Notes: a model not told the origin generated them from the letters alone. A DNA stretch of 64,000 nucleotides from Stutzerimonas stutzeri TS44 (GCA_000263395.1 AJXE01000005.1:62001-126000), one strand, 5' to 3'; positions 10,861 to 20,855 are shown, counted from the first letter of the stretch. Program-made: numbers and translations.

Positions 10861-13692
10861 TTAAACGGTGAAAGCATCCTGCAGGAGCTTTTCCTGCTGC
10901 TCGGCATGCATCGACGCATAACCGACTGCCGGAGCCGCGGAAGCATCACGACCAGCGTACTGAAGGAACAGTTCCTTCTTGTGCGCAACGGCGACACGAC
11001 GCATGTGGTGCTGGCTGCAGTACCAGGCACCCTGGTTCATCGGCTCTTCCTGGCACCAGATGATCTGCTTGACGTTCTGGTAAGGCGCCAGCACCTCGGC
11101 CAGATCTTCCTCGGGGAACGGATAGAGCTGTTCGATGCGCACGATAGCGATATCGTCGCGACCTTCGTTGCGGCGCTTGTCCAGCAGATCGTAGTAGACC
11201 TTGCCGCTGCACATGATCACGCGCTCGACCTTCGCCGCCTCGATCGGATCGATCTCCGGAATGACGGTCTGGAACGAGCCCTGGGTCAGATCTTCCAAGG
11301 TCGAGATAGCCAGCTTGTGGCGCAGCAGCGACTTCGGCGTCAGAGCGATCAGCGGCTTGCGCAGCGGGCGAATCGCCTGGCGCCGCAGCATATGGTAGAC
11401 CTGCGCCGGCGTGGTCGGTACGCAGACCTGGATGTTCTGCTCGGCACACAACTGCAGATAACGCTCCAGACGTGCGGACGAGTGCTCCGGCCCCTGCCCT
11501 TCATAACCATGCGGCAGCAGCATGGTCAGACCGCAGAGACGGCCCCACTTGTGCTCGCCACTGGTGATGAACTGGTCGATCACTACCTGCGCGCCGTTGG
11601 CGAAATCGCCGAACTGCGCTTCCCACACCACCAGGGCGTTGGGAGTGGTGGTGGCATAACCGTACTCGAACGCCAGAACCGCTTCCTCGGAGAGGAACGA
11701 ATCGTACAGATCGAAGCGCGGCTGCCCTTCATAGAGATGCTGGAGCGGAATGTAGGTGTTGCCGTCTTTCTGATTGTGCAGCGCAGCGTGGCGATGCGAG
11801 AAAGTACCGCGACCGACGTCCTGGCCGGAAATCCGCACCGGATGGCCTTCGAACAGCAGCGTGGCGTAGGCCAGAGTCTCGGCATAGCCCCAGTTGATGG
11901 CCAGTGCACCGGCACCCATCTTCTGGCGATCTTCGAGAATCTTCGAAACCTGGCGCTGGACGACGAAGCCTTCGGGCACTGTCAGCATCTTGCTGGACAG
12001 GTCCTGCAGGGTCTTCAGGTCGAAACTGGTGTCATGACGCGCGGTCCAGGCGTGCCCCAGATATGGGCGCCAGTCAACGAAGAGCTCCTTGTTCGGCTCC
12101 TTGACCAGGCTTTTGACCACGTGCAGGCCATTGTCCAGAGCGGTGCGATACCCGTCGACCTTGGCCTGAACGCCTTCGGCGTCCAGCACATTGGCCTGGA
12201 TGAGCGCATCGGCATACAGTTCGCGAGTGGTGCGCTGCTTGGCGATCTTCTGGTACATCAGTGGCTGGGTGCCGCTGGGCTCGTCGGCCTCGTTATGGCC
12301 GCGACGGCGATAGCAGATCAGGTCCAGCACGATGTCGCGCTTGAACTGCATCCGATAATCCACAGCGAGCTGGGTGACGAACAGCACCGCTTCGGGATCA
12401 TCCGCGTTCACGTGGAAGATCGGCGCCTGAATCATCTTTGCCACGTCGGTCGCGTACTCGGTGGAACGAGCATCTTCCTGCTTGTTGGTGGTGAAACCGA
12501 CCTGGTTGTTGACCACGATGCGGATGGTGCCGCCAGTGCGGTACGCGCGGGTCTGCGACATCTGGAAGGTTTCCATCACCACACCCTGGCCGGCGACAGC
12601 AGCGTCACCGTGGATGGTTACCGGAAGAACCTTGTCGCCGGCCGGATCACAGCGACGATCCTGACGCGCACGCACCGAACCTTCGACTACCGGCGAAACG
12701 ATTTCCAGGTGCGAGGGGTTGAAAGCCATCGCCAGATGGATCTCGCCGCCGGGAGTCATTACGTTGGAAGAGAAACCCTGGTGATACTTGACGTCACCGG
12801 AGCTGAGGCCTTCGACCTTCTTGCCTTCGAATTCGTCGAACAGGTCGCGCGGATTCTTGCCGAAGGTATTGACCAGCACGTTAAGGCGGCCGCGGTGGGC
12901 CATGCCGATGACGATTTCCTTGGTGCCATAGGAGCCGGAGCGCTGGATGATCTCGTCCAGCATCGGAATCAGGCTCTCACCACCCTCCAGACCAAAACGC
13001 TTGGTTCCCGGATATTTGGTGCCGAGATACTTTTCCAGCCCTTCAGCAGCTGTCAGTCGCTCCAGTAGATGGCCCTTGATTTCCGGCGAGAATTCGGGAC
13101 GGCCACGTACGCTTTCAACGCGCTGGATGAACCAGTTGCGCTGCTCGGAATCGACGATATGGGCAAACTCCGCGCCGATGGTGCGGCAATACGTCTCTTG
13201 CAGCGCCTTCAGGATTTCACGCAAGCTGGCTTCGTCTTTGCCTATCGCCAGATCGCCAGTGCGGAAGACGGTATCCAAATCTGCGTCGGTCAGACCGTAG
13301 TTGGTGATCGCAAGATCAGCGGGAACCGGACGCTGCTGCAGTGCCAGGGGATCAAGCTGCGCCGCTTGATGACCCCGCAGTCGATATGCCTGGATCAGCC
13401 GTAGAACTTCGACCTGCTTCTTCTCATGCTCGCTGCTGACACTACCCGCAGAGACAGGCTGTGCGCGACGCTGGTTCTTCGCCAGCAACACGAAATGATC
13501 GCGAATCGTCGAGTGCGACACGTCTGCTGCCGCACTGCCGCCAGAAGGCAACTTCTGGAAATAAGTGCGCCACTCTTCGGGCACTGCGTTGGGGTCGTGC
13601 AGGTAGAGCTCATAAAGCTCTTCCACATAGGCAGCGTTACCACCGGATAGGTGGGCGCTGTCCCACATGCGCTGCATTACGCTTTCTTGCAT
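10861..13692 (-). CDS. sucA: 2-oxoglutarate dehydrogenase E1
   Basis: This thiamine-diphosphate-dependent decarboxylase opens the 2-oxoglutarate dehydrogenase reaction. It has 943 residues, the normal length. The N-terminal subunit-docking segment (MQESVMQRMWDSAHLSGGN) resembles other SucA proteins. The active-site region includes GMAHRGRLNVLVN near 253 and the ThDP motif around GDAAVAGQGVVMETFQMS near 360-378. VGRGTFSHRHAALHNQ near 620 is typical of the transketolase-like pyrimidine domain. The start is the ATG at 13692; the Met at codon 6 is an alternative. A 290-base gap separates it from sdhB, so it may have its own promoter. Confidence 0.98.
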   Translation of the reverse strand: MQESVMQRMWDSAHLSGGNAAYVEELYELYLHDPNAVPEEWRTYFQKLPSGGSAAADVSHSTIRDHFVLLAKNQRRAQPVSAGSVSSEHEKKQVEVLRLIQAYRLRGHQAAQLDPLALQQRPVPADLAITNYGLTDADLDTVFRTGDLAIGKDEASLREILKALQETYCRTIGAEFAHIVDSEQRNWFIQRVESVRGRPEFSPEIKGHLLERLTAAEGLEKYLGTKYPGTKRFGLEGGESLIPMLDEIIQRSGSYGTKEIVIGMAHRGRLNVLVNTFGKNPRDLFDEFEGKKVEGLSSGDVKYHQGFSSNVMTPGGEIHLAMAFNPSHLEIVSPVVEGSVRARQDRRCDPAGDKVLPVTIHGDAAVAGQGVVMETFQMSQTRAYRTGGTIRIVVNNQVGFTTNKQEDARSTEYATDVAKMIQAPIFHVNADDPEAVLFVTQLAVDYRMQFKRDIVLDLICYRRRGHNEADEPSGTQPLMYQKIAKQRTTRELYADALIQANVLDAEGVQAKVDGYRTALDNGLHVVKSLVKEPNKELFVDWRPYLGHAWTARHDTSFDLKTLQDLSSKMLTVPEGFVVQRQVSKILEDRQKMGAGALAINWGYAETLAYATLLFEGHPVRISGQDVGRGTFSHRHAALHNQKDGNTYIPLQHLYEGQPRFDLYDSFLSEEAVLAFEYGYATTTPNALVVWEAQFGDFANGAQVVIDQFITSGEHKWGRLCGLTMLLPHGYEGQGPEHSSARLERYLQLCAEQNIQVCVPTTPAQVYHMLRRQAIRPLRKPLIALTPKSLLRHKLAISTLEDLTQGSFQTVIPEIDPIEAAKVERVIMCSGKVYYDLLDKRRNEGRDDIAIVRIEQLYPFPEEDLAEVLAPYQNVKQIIWCQEEPMNQGAWYCSQHHMRRVAVAHKKELFLQYAGRDASAAPAVGYASMHAEQQEKLLQDAFTV

Positions 13693-13982
13693 GTCTGGTC
13701 ACCTTTGATAAGGAGACACCACCAGCGTGGAGACCGCAGCATGACTTCCCAAGTTCTGAAGCAGCGACTCAGGTAAAGCCACTACGGACCGCGCAGATAG
13801 TTTCCGGGAACTGCCCCGGATGCTCCTGCTGGTCAACAAATTTTCAGAGTGGAATTCCGACTTTTTGGGCTGAAATTCCTACTAAAGCTACGGCGCCTGG
13901 ATCTTACTCCGGCGCCGCAGGTACCACAGCAATACAGTGTCGGTCGCTCGCAGCCAGCGAAGCGCTCACGACCGCCCTTTCA
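13693..13982 (-). other. Intergenic region between sdhB and sucA
   Basis: The gap contains a GGCGCC-flanked hairpin near 13891-13917 that could attenuate sdh read-through, and must hold the sucA leader. No gene and no convincing promoter pair was seen. Confidence 0.45.
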
Positions 13983-14687
13983 TCAAGTACCGCTCTGCAG
14001 CAGCATGTTGCGAATGTGACCAATCGCCTTGGTCGGATTCAGCCCTTTCGGACAGACATCAACGCAGTTCATGATGCCACGGCAACGGAACACGCTGAAC
14101 GGATCGTCCAGTGCTGCCAGACGCTCTTCGGTTTCCGTGTCCCGGCTATCAGCCAGGAAACGATAGGCTTGCAGCGACGCAGCCGGGCCAAGGAACTTAT
14201 CCGGGTTCCACCAGAAGGACGGGCAGCTGGTCGAGCAGCAAGCGCAAAGAATGCACTCGTACAGCCCATCCAGCTTCTCGCGATCTTCCGGGCTCTGCAG
14301 ACGTTCGATAGCCGGAGGTGGCGTATCGTTCATCAGATAAGGGCGCACCTTCTCGTACTGCTTATAGAAGATGCTCATATCGACGACCAAGTCACGAATG
14401 ACCGGCAGTCCCGGCAACGGACGAATAACCAGCTTATTGCCCTTCACCACAGCAGACAGCGGGGTGATGCAGGCCAAGCCGTTCTTGCCGTTGATATTCA
14501 TGCCGTCGGAGCCACACACACCTTCGCGGCAGGAGCGACGATAAGAGAAACCCTGGTCCTGTTCCTTGATCAGAGCCAAGACATCGAGAACCATCAGGTC
14601 TTTACCGTCTGTATTGACCTGAAAATCCTGCATGAACGGCTTTTCGTCCTGATCGGGGTTGTAGCGATAAACACTCACTTGCAACAT
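13983..14687 (-). CDS. sdhB: Succinate dehydrogenase iron-sulfur subunit
   Basis: This subunit carries electrons from the SdhA flavin to quinone. It has 234 residues from the ATG at 14687 (MLQVSVYRYNPDQ). All three Fe-S cluster motifs are present: SCREGVCGSDGMNINGKNGLAC (in part, ~60-80) for 2Fe-2S, and CILCACCSTSCPSFWW (~149-164) plus CRGIMNCVDVCPKGLNP (~206-222) for 4Fe-4S and 3Fe-4S. The five codons before this Met are dispensable. It begins 11 bases after sdhA. It is the last gene of sdhCDAB. Confidence 0.98.
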   Translation of the reverse strand: MLQVSVYRYNPDQDEKPFMQDFQVNTDGKDLMVLDVLALIKEQDQGFSYRRSCREGVCGSDGMNINGKNGLACITPLSAVVKGNKLVIRPLPGLPVIRDLVVDMSIFYKQYEKVRPYLMNDTPPPAIERLQSPEDREKLDGLYECILCACCSTSCPSFWWNPDKFLGPAASLQAYRFLADSRDTETEERLAALDDPFSVFRCRGIMNCVDVCPKGLNPTKAIGHIRNMLLQSGT

Positions 14688-14698
14688 ATTCGACGACC

Positions 14699-16471
14699 TC
14701 AATAAGTCCGAACCTTGGGCTCGAAGGCCGGAACGGTCTTCGGAGCGAAGTTCACGGCACGCTTGGCAACGCGCTTCTCACCCGGGAAGTACAGGGTGTG
14801 GCACAGCCAGTTCTCATCGTCACGCTCTTCGAAGTCCTCGCGAGCATGCGCACCACGGGATTCTTTGCGGGTTTCCGCCGCAATCGCCGTAGCTTCGGCA
14901 ACTTCCAGCAGGTTCTGCAGCTCGAGCGCTTCGATGCGCGCGGTGTTGAACGCCTGGCTCTTGTCAGAGATCTTGACGTTGGCGATGCGCTGACGCAGAT
15001 CTACCAGCTGGGCGATACCTTTCTGCATGTATTCGCCGGTACGGAACACGCCGAAATAGTTCTGCATGCAGTTCTGCAGTTCCTTGCGCAGCGGAGCAAC
15101 GTCCTCGCCAGTGGTGCGCTCGTTGATGCCTGCAAGACGACCAAGAGCGACATCCAGATCAGTTTCGCTAGCACCGCGATGCTCGATGCCCTCCTTGAGG
15201 GCCTTCTCCAGGTGCAGACCGGCCGCACGACCGAAGACCACCAGGTCGAGCAGCGAGTTGCCACCCAGGCGATTGGCACCATGCACGGATACGCAAGCCA
15301 CTTCGCCGACAGCGAAAAGGCCGTCGATAATCTTGTCGTTGCCGCTGGCGTCCTGCGTGATTGCCTGACCATGAATGTTGGTGGCGATACCACCCATCAT
15401 GTAGTGGCAGGTCGGCACGACTGGTACCGGTGCGGTAACCGGGTCGACGTGGGCGAAGGTCTTCGACAGTTCGCAGATACCCGGCAGACGGCTGTGCAGC
15501 ACTTCCTCGCCCAGGTGATCCAGCTTCAGCATTACATGATCGCCATCCGGGCCACAGCCGTTGCCCGCCAGGATTTCCTTGACCATCGAACGTGCAACGA
15601 CGTCACGACCGGCCAGATCCTTCGCGTTCGGCGCGTAACGCTCCATGAAGCGCTCGCCATGCTTGTTGATCAGATAACCGCCTTCACCGCGGCAACCTTC
15701 GGTCACCAGCACGCCAGCACCGGCAATACCGGTCGGGTGGAACTGCCACATCTCGATGTCCTGAACCGGCACGCCGGCACGCAGAGCCATGCCCACGCCG
15801 TCACCGGTATTGATCAGGGCATTGGTGGTCGAAGCATAGATACGACCAGCACCGCCGGTAGCAAGAACGGTGGCTTTCGAACGGATGTAGACGGTTTCGC
15901 CAGTCTCGATGCAGATGGCGATGACACCCACGACAGCGCCATCCTGGTTCTTCACCAGATCGACCGCGTACCACTCGTTGAGGAAAACGGTATCGTTCTT
16001 CAGGTTGCCCTGGTAGAGAGTATGCAGCAGCGCGTGACCGGTACGGTCAGCTGCAGCGCAGGTCCGTGCAGCCTGGCCACCCTTGCCGAAGTCCTTGGAC
16101 TGCCCACCGAAAGGACGCTGATAGATGCGACCCTGCTCGGTACGGGAAAACGGCAGGCCCATGTGCTCGAGCTCAAACACGGCTTCCGGACCTACGGAAC
16201 ACATGTACTCGATAGCGTCCTGGTCACCGATATAGTCGGAGCCCTTGACGGTATCGTACATGTGCCAGCGCCAATCATCGTTCGGGTCGGCCGACGCGAT
16301 GGCGCAGGTGATGCCACCCTGAGCAGAAACGGTGTGAGAGCGGGTCGGGAAGACTTTGGTGACCACCGCGGTCTTGTGGCCGGACTGCGACAACTGCAGT
16401 GCCGCGCGCATACCGGCGCCACCGCCACCTACGATGATGGCGTCGAAGGAAAGCGTACGAATATTAGCCAT
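14699..16471 (-). CDS. sdhA: Succinate dehydrogenase flavoprotein subunit
   Basis: This is the catalytic subunit oxidising succinate to fumarate. It has 590 residues. The dinucleotide-binding [14 protein letters not shown] lies at ~15-28 and the covalent-FAD histidine in [11 protein letters not shown] at ~44-54. Substrate-site segments include [20 protein letters not shown] (~240-259) and the catalytic Arg region ARSMVKEI. The C-terminal helical domain ends in the usual Tyr (KVRTY). It lies between sdhD (3 bases away) and sdhB. Identification and boundaries are secure. Confidence 0.98.
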   Translation of the reverse strand: MANIRTLSFDAIIVGGGGAGMRAALQLSQSGHKTAVVTKVFPTRSHTVSAQGGITCAIASADPNDDWRWHMYDTVKGSDYIGDQDAIEYMCSVGPEAVFELEHMGLPFSRTEQGRIYQRPFGGQSKDFGKGGQAARTCAAADRTGHALLHTLYQGNLKNDTVFLNEWYAVDLVKNQDGAVVGVIAICIETGETVYIRSKATVLATGGAGRIYASTTNALINTGDGVGMALRAGVPVQDIEMWQFHPTGIAGAGVLVTEGCRGEGGYLINKHGERFMERYAPNAKDLAGRDVVARSMVKEILAGNGCGPDGDHVMLKLDHLGEEVLHSRLPGICELSKTFAHVDPVTAPVPVVPTCHYMMGGIATNIHGQAITQDASGNDKIIDGLFAVGEVACVSVHGANRLGGNSLLDLVVFGRAAGLHLEKALKEGIEHRGASETDLDVALGRLAGINERTTGEDVAPLRKELQNCMQNYFGVFRTGEYMQKGIAQLVDLRQRIANVKISDKSQAFNTARIEALELQNLLEVAEATAIAAETRKESRGAHAREDFEERDDENWLCHTLYFPGEKRVAKRAVNFAPKTVPAFEPKVRTY

Positions 16472-16474
16472 GAA

Positions 16475-16843
16475 TCAGATACCCCACAGAATCTGCACGC
16501 CCCAGACGAAGAAGGTGAACATGGCAATGCCACACCCCGCCTGGAACAGGAAACGCACACCGGTAGCCCACTTACCGATCGCCATGTTGGTCAGGTAGTC
16601 GGTGGAAATCGTCCACATACCCACCCACGCGTGCACACTCAGGGCAACCAGAGCCAACAGACTGAAGATCCGCATCCAATTGGCAGAGAAAAGCTCATGC
16701 CACTGCGCATATTCCAGCTCTGGATTTGCGATCAGATAACCCAGCAGGAACAGAAAATAAGCCGCGAGGACCACCGCAGAAACGCGCTGCGCCATCCAGT
16801 CATAGAGGCCTGAACGCGAAAAGTTTGTGACATTGGTTACCAT
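16475..16843 (-). CDS. sdhD: Succinate dehydrogenase membrane anchor subunit
   Basis: This hydrophobic anchor of complex II holds SdhAB on the inner membrane and shares heme b and the quinone site with SdhC. It has 122 residues from the ATG at 16843 (MVTNVTNFSRSG), with three transmembrane helices at about 18-40, 57-80 and 92-115. The heme-region motif SVHAWVGMWTISTDYL lies near 68-83. An in-frame GTG two codons upstream is possible. The start overlaps the 3' end of sdhC by seven bases. Confidence 0.95.
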   Translation of the reverse strand: MVTNVTNFSRSGLYDWMAQRVSAVVLAAYFLFLLGYLIANPELEYAQWHELFSANWMRIFSLLALVALSVHAWVGMWTISTDYLTNMAIGKWATGVRFLFQAGCGIAMFTFFVWGVQILWGI

Positions 16844-17211
16844 ATCCACACCCCCGCCAGAACGATCAGCACCACCGAGACGGCGATTACGATTTTCGAG
16901 CCCAGCTTGCCGCCTTCCAGCGTCTCACCGTGGCCGGCATCCATGATCAGGTGACGAACACCTGCCACGAGGTGGTACAGCAGTGCAGACAGCAGCCCCC
17001 AGCTAATCAGCTTCGCCAGCGGACCACCCAGATACTCTCGAACCTCCTCGAAGCCTTCTGGAGAAGACAACGAGGTATCGAGCGCAAGCAACAACAGGGC
17101 GATACCGACGAACAGAATGACACCGGATACACGGTGGAGAATCGACGTGTAAGCAGTGATTGGGAGTTTTATTGTCCTAAGATCTAGGTTTACAGGTCGT
17201 TGGCTTTTCAC
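16837..17211 (-). CDS. sdhC: Succinate dehydrogenase cytochrome b556 subunit
   Basis: This is the heme b-binding membrane subunit of succinate:quinone oxidoreductase. It has 124 residues from a GTG at 17211 (KSQRPVNLDLRTIKLP follows). Signature SILHRVSGVILFVG (~24-37) and the heme-ligand region LLYHLVAGVRHLIMDAGH (~78-95) are clear, with three transmembrane helices. The GTG start is supported by a purine-rich AAAAGAAG just upstream and by the absence of a nearby ATG. It is the first gene of sdhCDAB and diverges from gltA. Confidence 0.96.
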   Translation of the reverse strand: MKSQRPVNLDLRTIKLPITAYTSILHRVSGVILFVGIALLLLALDTSLSSPEGFEEVREYLGGPLAKLISWGLLSALLYHLVAGVRHLIMDAGHGETLEGGKLGSKIVIAVSVVLIVLAGVWIW

Positions 17212-17342
17212 GGCTTCTTTTCACACTTGAGAGCCCCTGAACGCAGGGCAAAGTTGTTGGGAAGAGTACGCAGCAGTACCCGCTACCCACGAGTGACAAC
17301 CTACAGAATGTCGCCTGTAAGGCCCCTGCCGGTCGGTTTCCG

Positions 17343-17371
17343 AGTATAAACAGTTAGGTCACTAATGACAA
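17343..17371 (-). promoter_or_regulatory. Predicted sigma-70 promoter of sdhCDAB
   Basis: On the minus strand TTGTCA (17371-17366), a 17-base spacer and TATACT (17348-17343) form a near-consensus promoter, giving a leader of roughly 125 bases before the sdhC GTG. Confidence 0.65.
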
Positions 17372-17485
17372 TGTGGTGAAGTGCCACTAAAGGCGGATGG
17401 CAGCCCCCTATATAAATGCCGTAAACAGTCGCCCCATGCTGCACCGATACCCCGCAAACCCCTCTGCAGCATGGGTTCGAGCAAA

Positions 17486-17513
17486 TTGACTTTGCGATTT
17501 ATCACACTATAGT
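17486..17513 (+). promoter_or_regulatory. Predicted sigma-70 promoter of gltA
   Basis: TTGACT (17486-17491), a 16-base spacer and TATAGT (17508-17513) lie about 58 bases upstream of the gltA ATG. The -10 box sits inside the palindrome CACTATAGTG. Confidence 0.65.
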
Positions 17514-17571
17514 GATGCGGGCCCTGCGTGGGGGGCCATGATGATTCCAAGCACAAAACAGGAGGCCATAC

Positions 17572-18843
17572 ATGGCTGACAAGAAAGCGCAGTTGATCAT
17601 CGAGGGCACCGCCCCCGTCGAACTGCCCGTTTTAACCGGTACCGTAGGGCCTGATGTAATTGACGTCCGAAGCCTGACCTCCACGGGTCACTTCACCTTC
17701 GATCCCGGCTTCATGTCGACCGCCTCTTGCGAGTCCAAGATCACCTATATCGACGGCGACAAGGGCATCCTGCTTCATCGCGGCTACCCCATCGAGCAGC
17801 TGGCGGAAAAATCCGACTATCTGGAAACCTGCTACCTCCTGCTCAACGGCGAGCTGCCGACCACCGAGCAGAAAGCCCAGTTCGTCAGCACCATCAAGAA
17901 CCACACTATTGTTCATGAGCAGCTGAAGACCTTCCTCAACGGCTTCCGTCGCGACGCCCACCCGATGGCCGTCATGTGCGGCATCGTCGGTGCCCTGTCC
18001 GCGTTCTATCACGACTCACTGGACATCAATAACCCGCAGCATCGCGAAATCTCCGCGCATCGCCTGATCGCCAAGATGCCGACCATCGCCGCCATGGTGT
18101 ACAAGTACTCCATGGGCCAGCCGATCATGTATCCGCGCAATGATCTGAGCTATTCGGAAAACTTCCTGCACATGATGTTTAACACTCCGGCCGAGATCAA
18201 ACCGATCAGCCCGGTGCTGGCGAATGCCATGGATCGTATCTTCATCCTGCACGCCGACCACGAGCAGAACGCATCGACCTCTACCGTGCGACTGGCCGGT
18301 TCCACCGGGGCCAACCCGTTCGCCTGTATCGCAGCCGGTATCGCTGCTCTCTGGGGGCCGGCACACGGCGGCGCCAACGAAGCCGTGCTGACCATGCTGG
18401 ACGAGATCGGCAACGTATCGAATATCGAGAAGTTCCTGGCCAAGGCCAAGGACAAGAACGATCCGTTCAAGCTGATGGGCTTCGGCCATCGCGTCTACAA
18501 GAACTTCGATCCGCGCGCCAAGGTCATGAAGAAGACCTGCGACGAGGTACTGGGTGAGCTGGGTATCAACGACCCACAACTGGAACTGGCGATGAAGCTT
18601 GAAGAAATCGCCCTGAAGGATCCCTACTTCGCCGAACGCAACCTGTACCCGAACGTGGACTTCTATTCGGGCATCATCCTCAAGGCCATCGGCATTCCGA
18701 CCAGCATGTTCACCGTAATCTTCGCGATGTCGCGCACTGTAGGCTGGATCTCGCACTGGAAGGAAATGATCGCCTCCGGTCAAAAAATCGGGCGTCCGCG
18801 CCAGCTTTACACTGGCCATGCACAGCGCGATCTGCCGCGCTAA
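17572..18843 (+). CDS. gltA: Citrate synthase, type II
   Basis: This enzyme condenses oxaloacetate and acetyl-CoA to citrate, the entry step of the TCA cycle. It has 423 residues, the length of the hexameric, NADH-inhibited Gram-negative type. Active-site motifs include [18 protein letters not shown] (~225-242), [12 protein letters not shown] (~263-274) and the catalytic [16 protein letters not shown] (~303-318). The C-terminus [17 protein letters not shown] is slightly shorter than in relatives I recall. AGGAGG-like AACAGGAGGCC precedes the ATG. A terminator follows. Confidence 0.98.
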   Translation: MADKKAQLIIEGTAPVELPVLTGTVGPDVIDVRSLTSTGHFTFDPGFMSTASCESKITYIDGDKGILLHRGYPIEQLAEKSDYLETCYLLLNGELPTTEQKAQFVSTIKNHTIVHEQLKTFLNGFRRDAHPMAVMCGIVGALSAFYHDSLDINNPQHREISAHRLIAKMPTIAAMVYKYSMGQPIMYPRNDLSYSENFLHMMFNTPAEIKPISPVLANAMDRIFILHADHEQNASTSTVRLAGSTGANPFACIAAGIAALWGPAHGGANEAVLTMLDEIGNVSNIEKFLAKAKDKNDPFKLMGFGHRVYKNFDPRAKVMKKTCDEVLGELGINDPQLELAMKLEEIALKDPYFAERNLYPNVDFYSGIILKAIGIPTSMFTVIFAMSRTVGWISHWKEMIASGQKIGRPRQLYTGHAQRDLPR

Positions 18844-18861
18844 GCACTCGAGCCAAACGAG

Positions 18862-18891
18862 AAGGCTGCCCACGGGCAGCCTTTCTTTTTT
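18862..18891 (+). terminator. Rho-independent terminator after gltA
   Basis: Stem AAGGCTGCCC-A-CGGGCAGCCTT is followed by TCTTTTTT, about 20 bases past the gltA stop. Confidence 0.88.
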
Positions 18892-18939
18892 CTGGATCCC
18901 ACACTACTTCTAGCAGGGTTATAGCTGCCTACGACTCAC

Positions 18940-19191
18940 TCAGGCGGTCTCCTGCTCCAACCACCCAAGCAAACGAATCGCCTCTTCGCGACTGGTGCCA
19001 CAACATAACGGATCGGCGCCGAACGCCGTGCATACCTCCGGTCTCCGTGGATCACCGAAAAGTAGACAGAGAAACTGCGACGACAAATGCACACAGCGCT
19101 CACCTGCGGCCTTGCCATGCGGCATGCCAGGTATCGGCGAACTGATGGAAGGGGCAATGCAACAAGCACCGCAGCCAGGACGGCAATCCAT
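18940..19191 (-). CDS. YkgJ-type cysteine-cluster protein
   Basis: This 83-residue protein begins MDCRPGCGACC and has further cysteines (CVHLSSQFLC, EVCTAF, LCCGTS), a spacing typical of the YkgJ/UPF0153 zinc- or iron-binding family of unknown function. The cysteine set suggests a metal site. I chose the ATG at 19191; the frame stays open to 19278, but the upstream translation lacks family features. It is convergent with gltA and divergent from the DUF486 gene. Confidence 0.82.
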   Translation of the reverse strand: MDCRPGCGACCIAPSISSPIPGMPHGKAAGERCVHLSSQFLCLLFGDPRRPEVCTAFGADPLCCGTSREEAIRLLGWLEQETA

Positions 19192-19321
19192 GAATGAACA
19201 ACCAGTAAAAACGGGGCGGCAATAATAATTCAGACGAAGTTGTGCGCACCAGAAGCGCATATTGCCGCGCAACCACACCCAGAATAGGCTTTCACGCCCA
19301 TTCTCTTACGAGCCTTCCGCC

Positions 19322-19663
19322 ATGCCCATCTGGCTGCAAACCGCCGCCCTGCTCTGCTGCTCCAACCTGTTCATGACGTTCGCCTGGTATGGCCACCTCA
19401 AAACCTTGAACGGCAAACCGTGGCTGATCGCCGCCCTGATTAGTTGGGGCATCGCCTTTTTCGAGTACATGCTGATGGTGCCGGCAAATCGTATCGGCTA
19501 CACCGAACTATCTATCGGCCAGCTCAAGATCATGCAAGAAGTCGTCACCCTGGCAGTTTTCGTACCCTTTAGCGTCCTTTATATGCAACAACCACTGAAA
19601 CTCGATTATCTATGGGCAGGCATATGCCTGGTCGGCGCAGTTTATTTCATATTTCGCAGTTAG
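19322..19663 (+). CDS. DMT-superfamily DUF486 small membrane protein
   Basis: This 113-residue protein has four predicted transmembrane helices (about 5-25, 33-55, 66-88 and 93-112). Patterns such as FAWYGHLK, ISWGIAFFEY and PANRIGY are what I expect of the DUF486 family of short drug/metabolite-transporter-like proteins. Such half-size proteins usually act as dimers, but no substrate is known. The ATG at 19322 (MPIWLQTAAL) is preferred; the frame opens 20 codons earlier with polar, unlikely sequence. Confidence 0.82.
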   Translation: MPIWLQTAALLCCSNLFMTFAWYGHLKTLNGKPWLIAALISWGIAFFEYMLMVPANRIGYTELSIGQLKIMQEVVTLAVFVPFSVLYMQQPLKLDYLWAGICLVGAVYFIFRS

Positions 19664-19785
19664 ATTGACGCAACCCAGCCGCACTAGACCAAGCCGAGAA
19701 GAGCCGGCAAGACCTCATTCGCAGATGACGCCGGTAGGCCGCTTCGGCATACTAGCGGCCTTTTTTCCCTCTTTAGGTAATCGCC

Positions 19786-20067
19786 ATGTTCAAGGTTAAC
19801 GAGTACTTCGACGGTACCGTAAAATCCATCGCGTTCGATATGGATGCAGGTCCAGCCACCATCGGCGTCATGGCCGCGGGCAACTATGAGTTCGGAACCA
19901 GCCAACTGGAGATCATGCATGTGATTACCGGCAGTCTGGACGTGAAGTTGCCCGGCAGCGAGAAGTACGAAACCTATGGCACAGGTACTCAGTTCACCGT
20001 GCCCGCAAACAGCAAGTTCCAACTGAAAGTCGCCACCGACACCGCATACCTCTGCGAGTATCGTTAA
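19786..20067 (+). CDS. ppnP: Pyrimidine/purine nucleoside phosphorylase
   Basis: This small cupin-fold enzyme (formerly DUF1255/YaiE) phosphorolyses purine and pyrimidine nucleosides with broad specificity. The 93-residue length and sequence ([30 protein letters not shown]-like [29 protein letters not shown]-like stretch; [12 protein letters not shown]) match the family throughout. It stands alone, between the DUF486 gene and the convergent flagellar block. AGGTAATCGCC precedes the ATG. Confidence 0.94.
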   Translation: MFKVNEYFDGTVKSIAFDMDAGPATIGVMAAGNYEFGTSQLEIMHVITGSLDVKLPGSEKYETYGTGTQFTVPANSKFQLKVATDTAYLCEYR

Positions 20068-20160
20068 GCGACGAGACGTCGGCGCCGCGAGAAAAGCAAG
20101 CTTCGGTGTGAACTTTTTCAAACCGGCGCTAAGCGAGTGCAAGCCGCGCTAGCGCTTGAA

Positions 20161-20475
20161 TCAGTCGAGCGGCTTATAGGCGCTCGCGGCCTGCTTCGAC
20201 TGGTTCAGACGTGTCAGCTCCAATGCCAGCCGCTCCCGTTCGGCGCGACTATCCTGCTGCAATTGCGCATACAGATGCACCAGATCTTCTAGTTGCTGAC
20301 GCAACACCTGATCGACCCCGACCTCATCCGCCGCAGCTTCGCCAAGCAGTGCGCTAACCTGCGCATCAAGCTCGGCAATGGCATCCCACTCTTGCCGCGT
20401 CAGGGCCTCGCGCAGTGCACGACCAAGCTCTTCAAAACGCTGTGCAGCAGTGGGCATCAGCAACTCCTTCTGCAT
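20161..20475 (-). CDS. FliT-like flagellar chaperone, putative
   Basis: This small, highly charged, probably all-helical protein has 104 residues. No strong motif is visible, but it sits directly after fliS (2 bases apart) at the end of the filament-cap operon. There Pseudomonas encodes a FliT-type or PA1096-type protein (from memory). FliT chaperones the cap protein FliD. The helix-rich pattern (QRFEELGRALREALTRQEW; QLEDLVHLYAQLQQDSRAERERL, each in part) fits. The start may be the ATG at 20475 or the Met at codon 7. The function is inferred from position. Confidence 0.65.
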   Translation of the reverse strand: MQKELLMPTAAQRFEELGRALREALTRQEWDAIAELDAQVSALLGEAAADEVGVDQVLRQQLEDLVHLYAQLQQDSRAERERLALELTRLNQSKQAASAYKPLD

Positions 20476-20477
20476 GT

Positions 20478-20855
20478 TCAGGCGATGCCGTCCCAGCCGG
20501 ACTTGACCTCACCAAGCAGCTTCGCCACCTCATCCAGCTTGCTTACGTCGTTGTGGCGGCTAGCTTCGAGCAGGCGCATCGTCATGTACTCATACAGACG
20601 TTCGAGATTGGTAGCCAGTTCGCCACCCGCCTCCTTGTCCAGCACGTCGCGCAGCCCGCCGATGATGTTGATCGCCTTGCCGATCAGCACGCCTTTCTCA
20701 GCATAGGCCTCGCGCTCCATAGCCCCCCTGGCCTGCGCGATACGATCCAGCCCGCCCTGCATCAGCATCTGGATCAGACGATGCGGATCGGCCTCGGTAA
20801 CCTGCGCCTTTACGCCGACCTGCTGGTATTGCCGCATTGCTGCCATAGCATTCAT
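20478..20855 (-). CDS. fliS: Flagellin export chaperone FliS
   Basis: FliS binds the C-terminus of newly made flagellin and prevents premature polymerisation before type III export. It has 125 residues and is all-helical. The opening MAAMRQYQQVGVKAQVTEADPHRLIQMLM (given in part) with the conserved HRLIQML, and the later KGVLIGKAINIIGGLRD near 53-69, are typical. It is encoded after fliD in the filament operon; a terminator-like hairpin lies between fliD and fliS, so part of its expression may need its own promoter. Confidence 0.94.
   Translation of the reverse strand: MNAMAAMRQYQQVGVKAQVTEADPHRLIQMLMQGGLDRIAQARGAMEREAYAEKGVLIGKAINIIGGLRDVLDKEAGGELATNLERLYEYMTMRLLEASRHNDVSKLDEVAKLLGEVKSGWDGIA

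Larger units (their letters stand above)
17212..17571. promoter_or_regulatory. Divergent sdhC-gltA control region
   Basis: These 360 bases separate two divergent TCA operons and contain no gene. Promoters for each direction are called separately at 17343-17371 (minus) and 17486-17513 (plus). About 115 bases lie between the two -35 boxes, room for shared regulator sites. Confidence 0.75.

Noticed and set aside
9655-13068. Plus-strand open frame of 1137 codons opposite sucB and sucA
   Set aside because: It is antisense to two unmistakable genes, has no family-like sequence and arises because GC-rich codon use leaves the opposite frame free of stops.
14798-16813. Plus-strand open frame of 671 codons opposite sdhA and sdhD
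   Set aside because: Shadow of the secure sdhA reading frame; no ribosome-binding site or recognisable domain.
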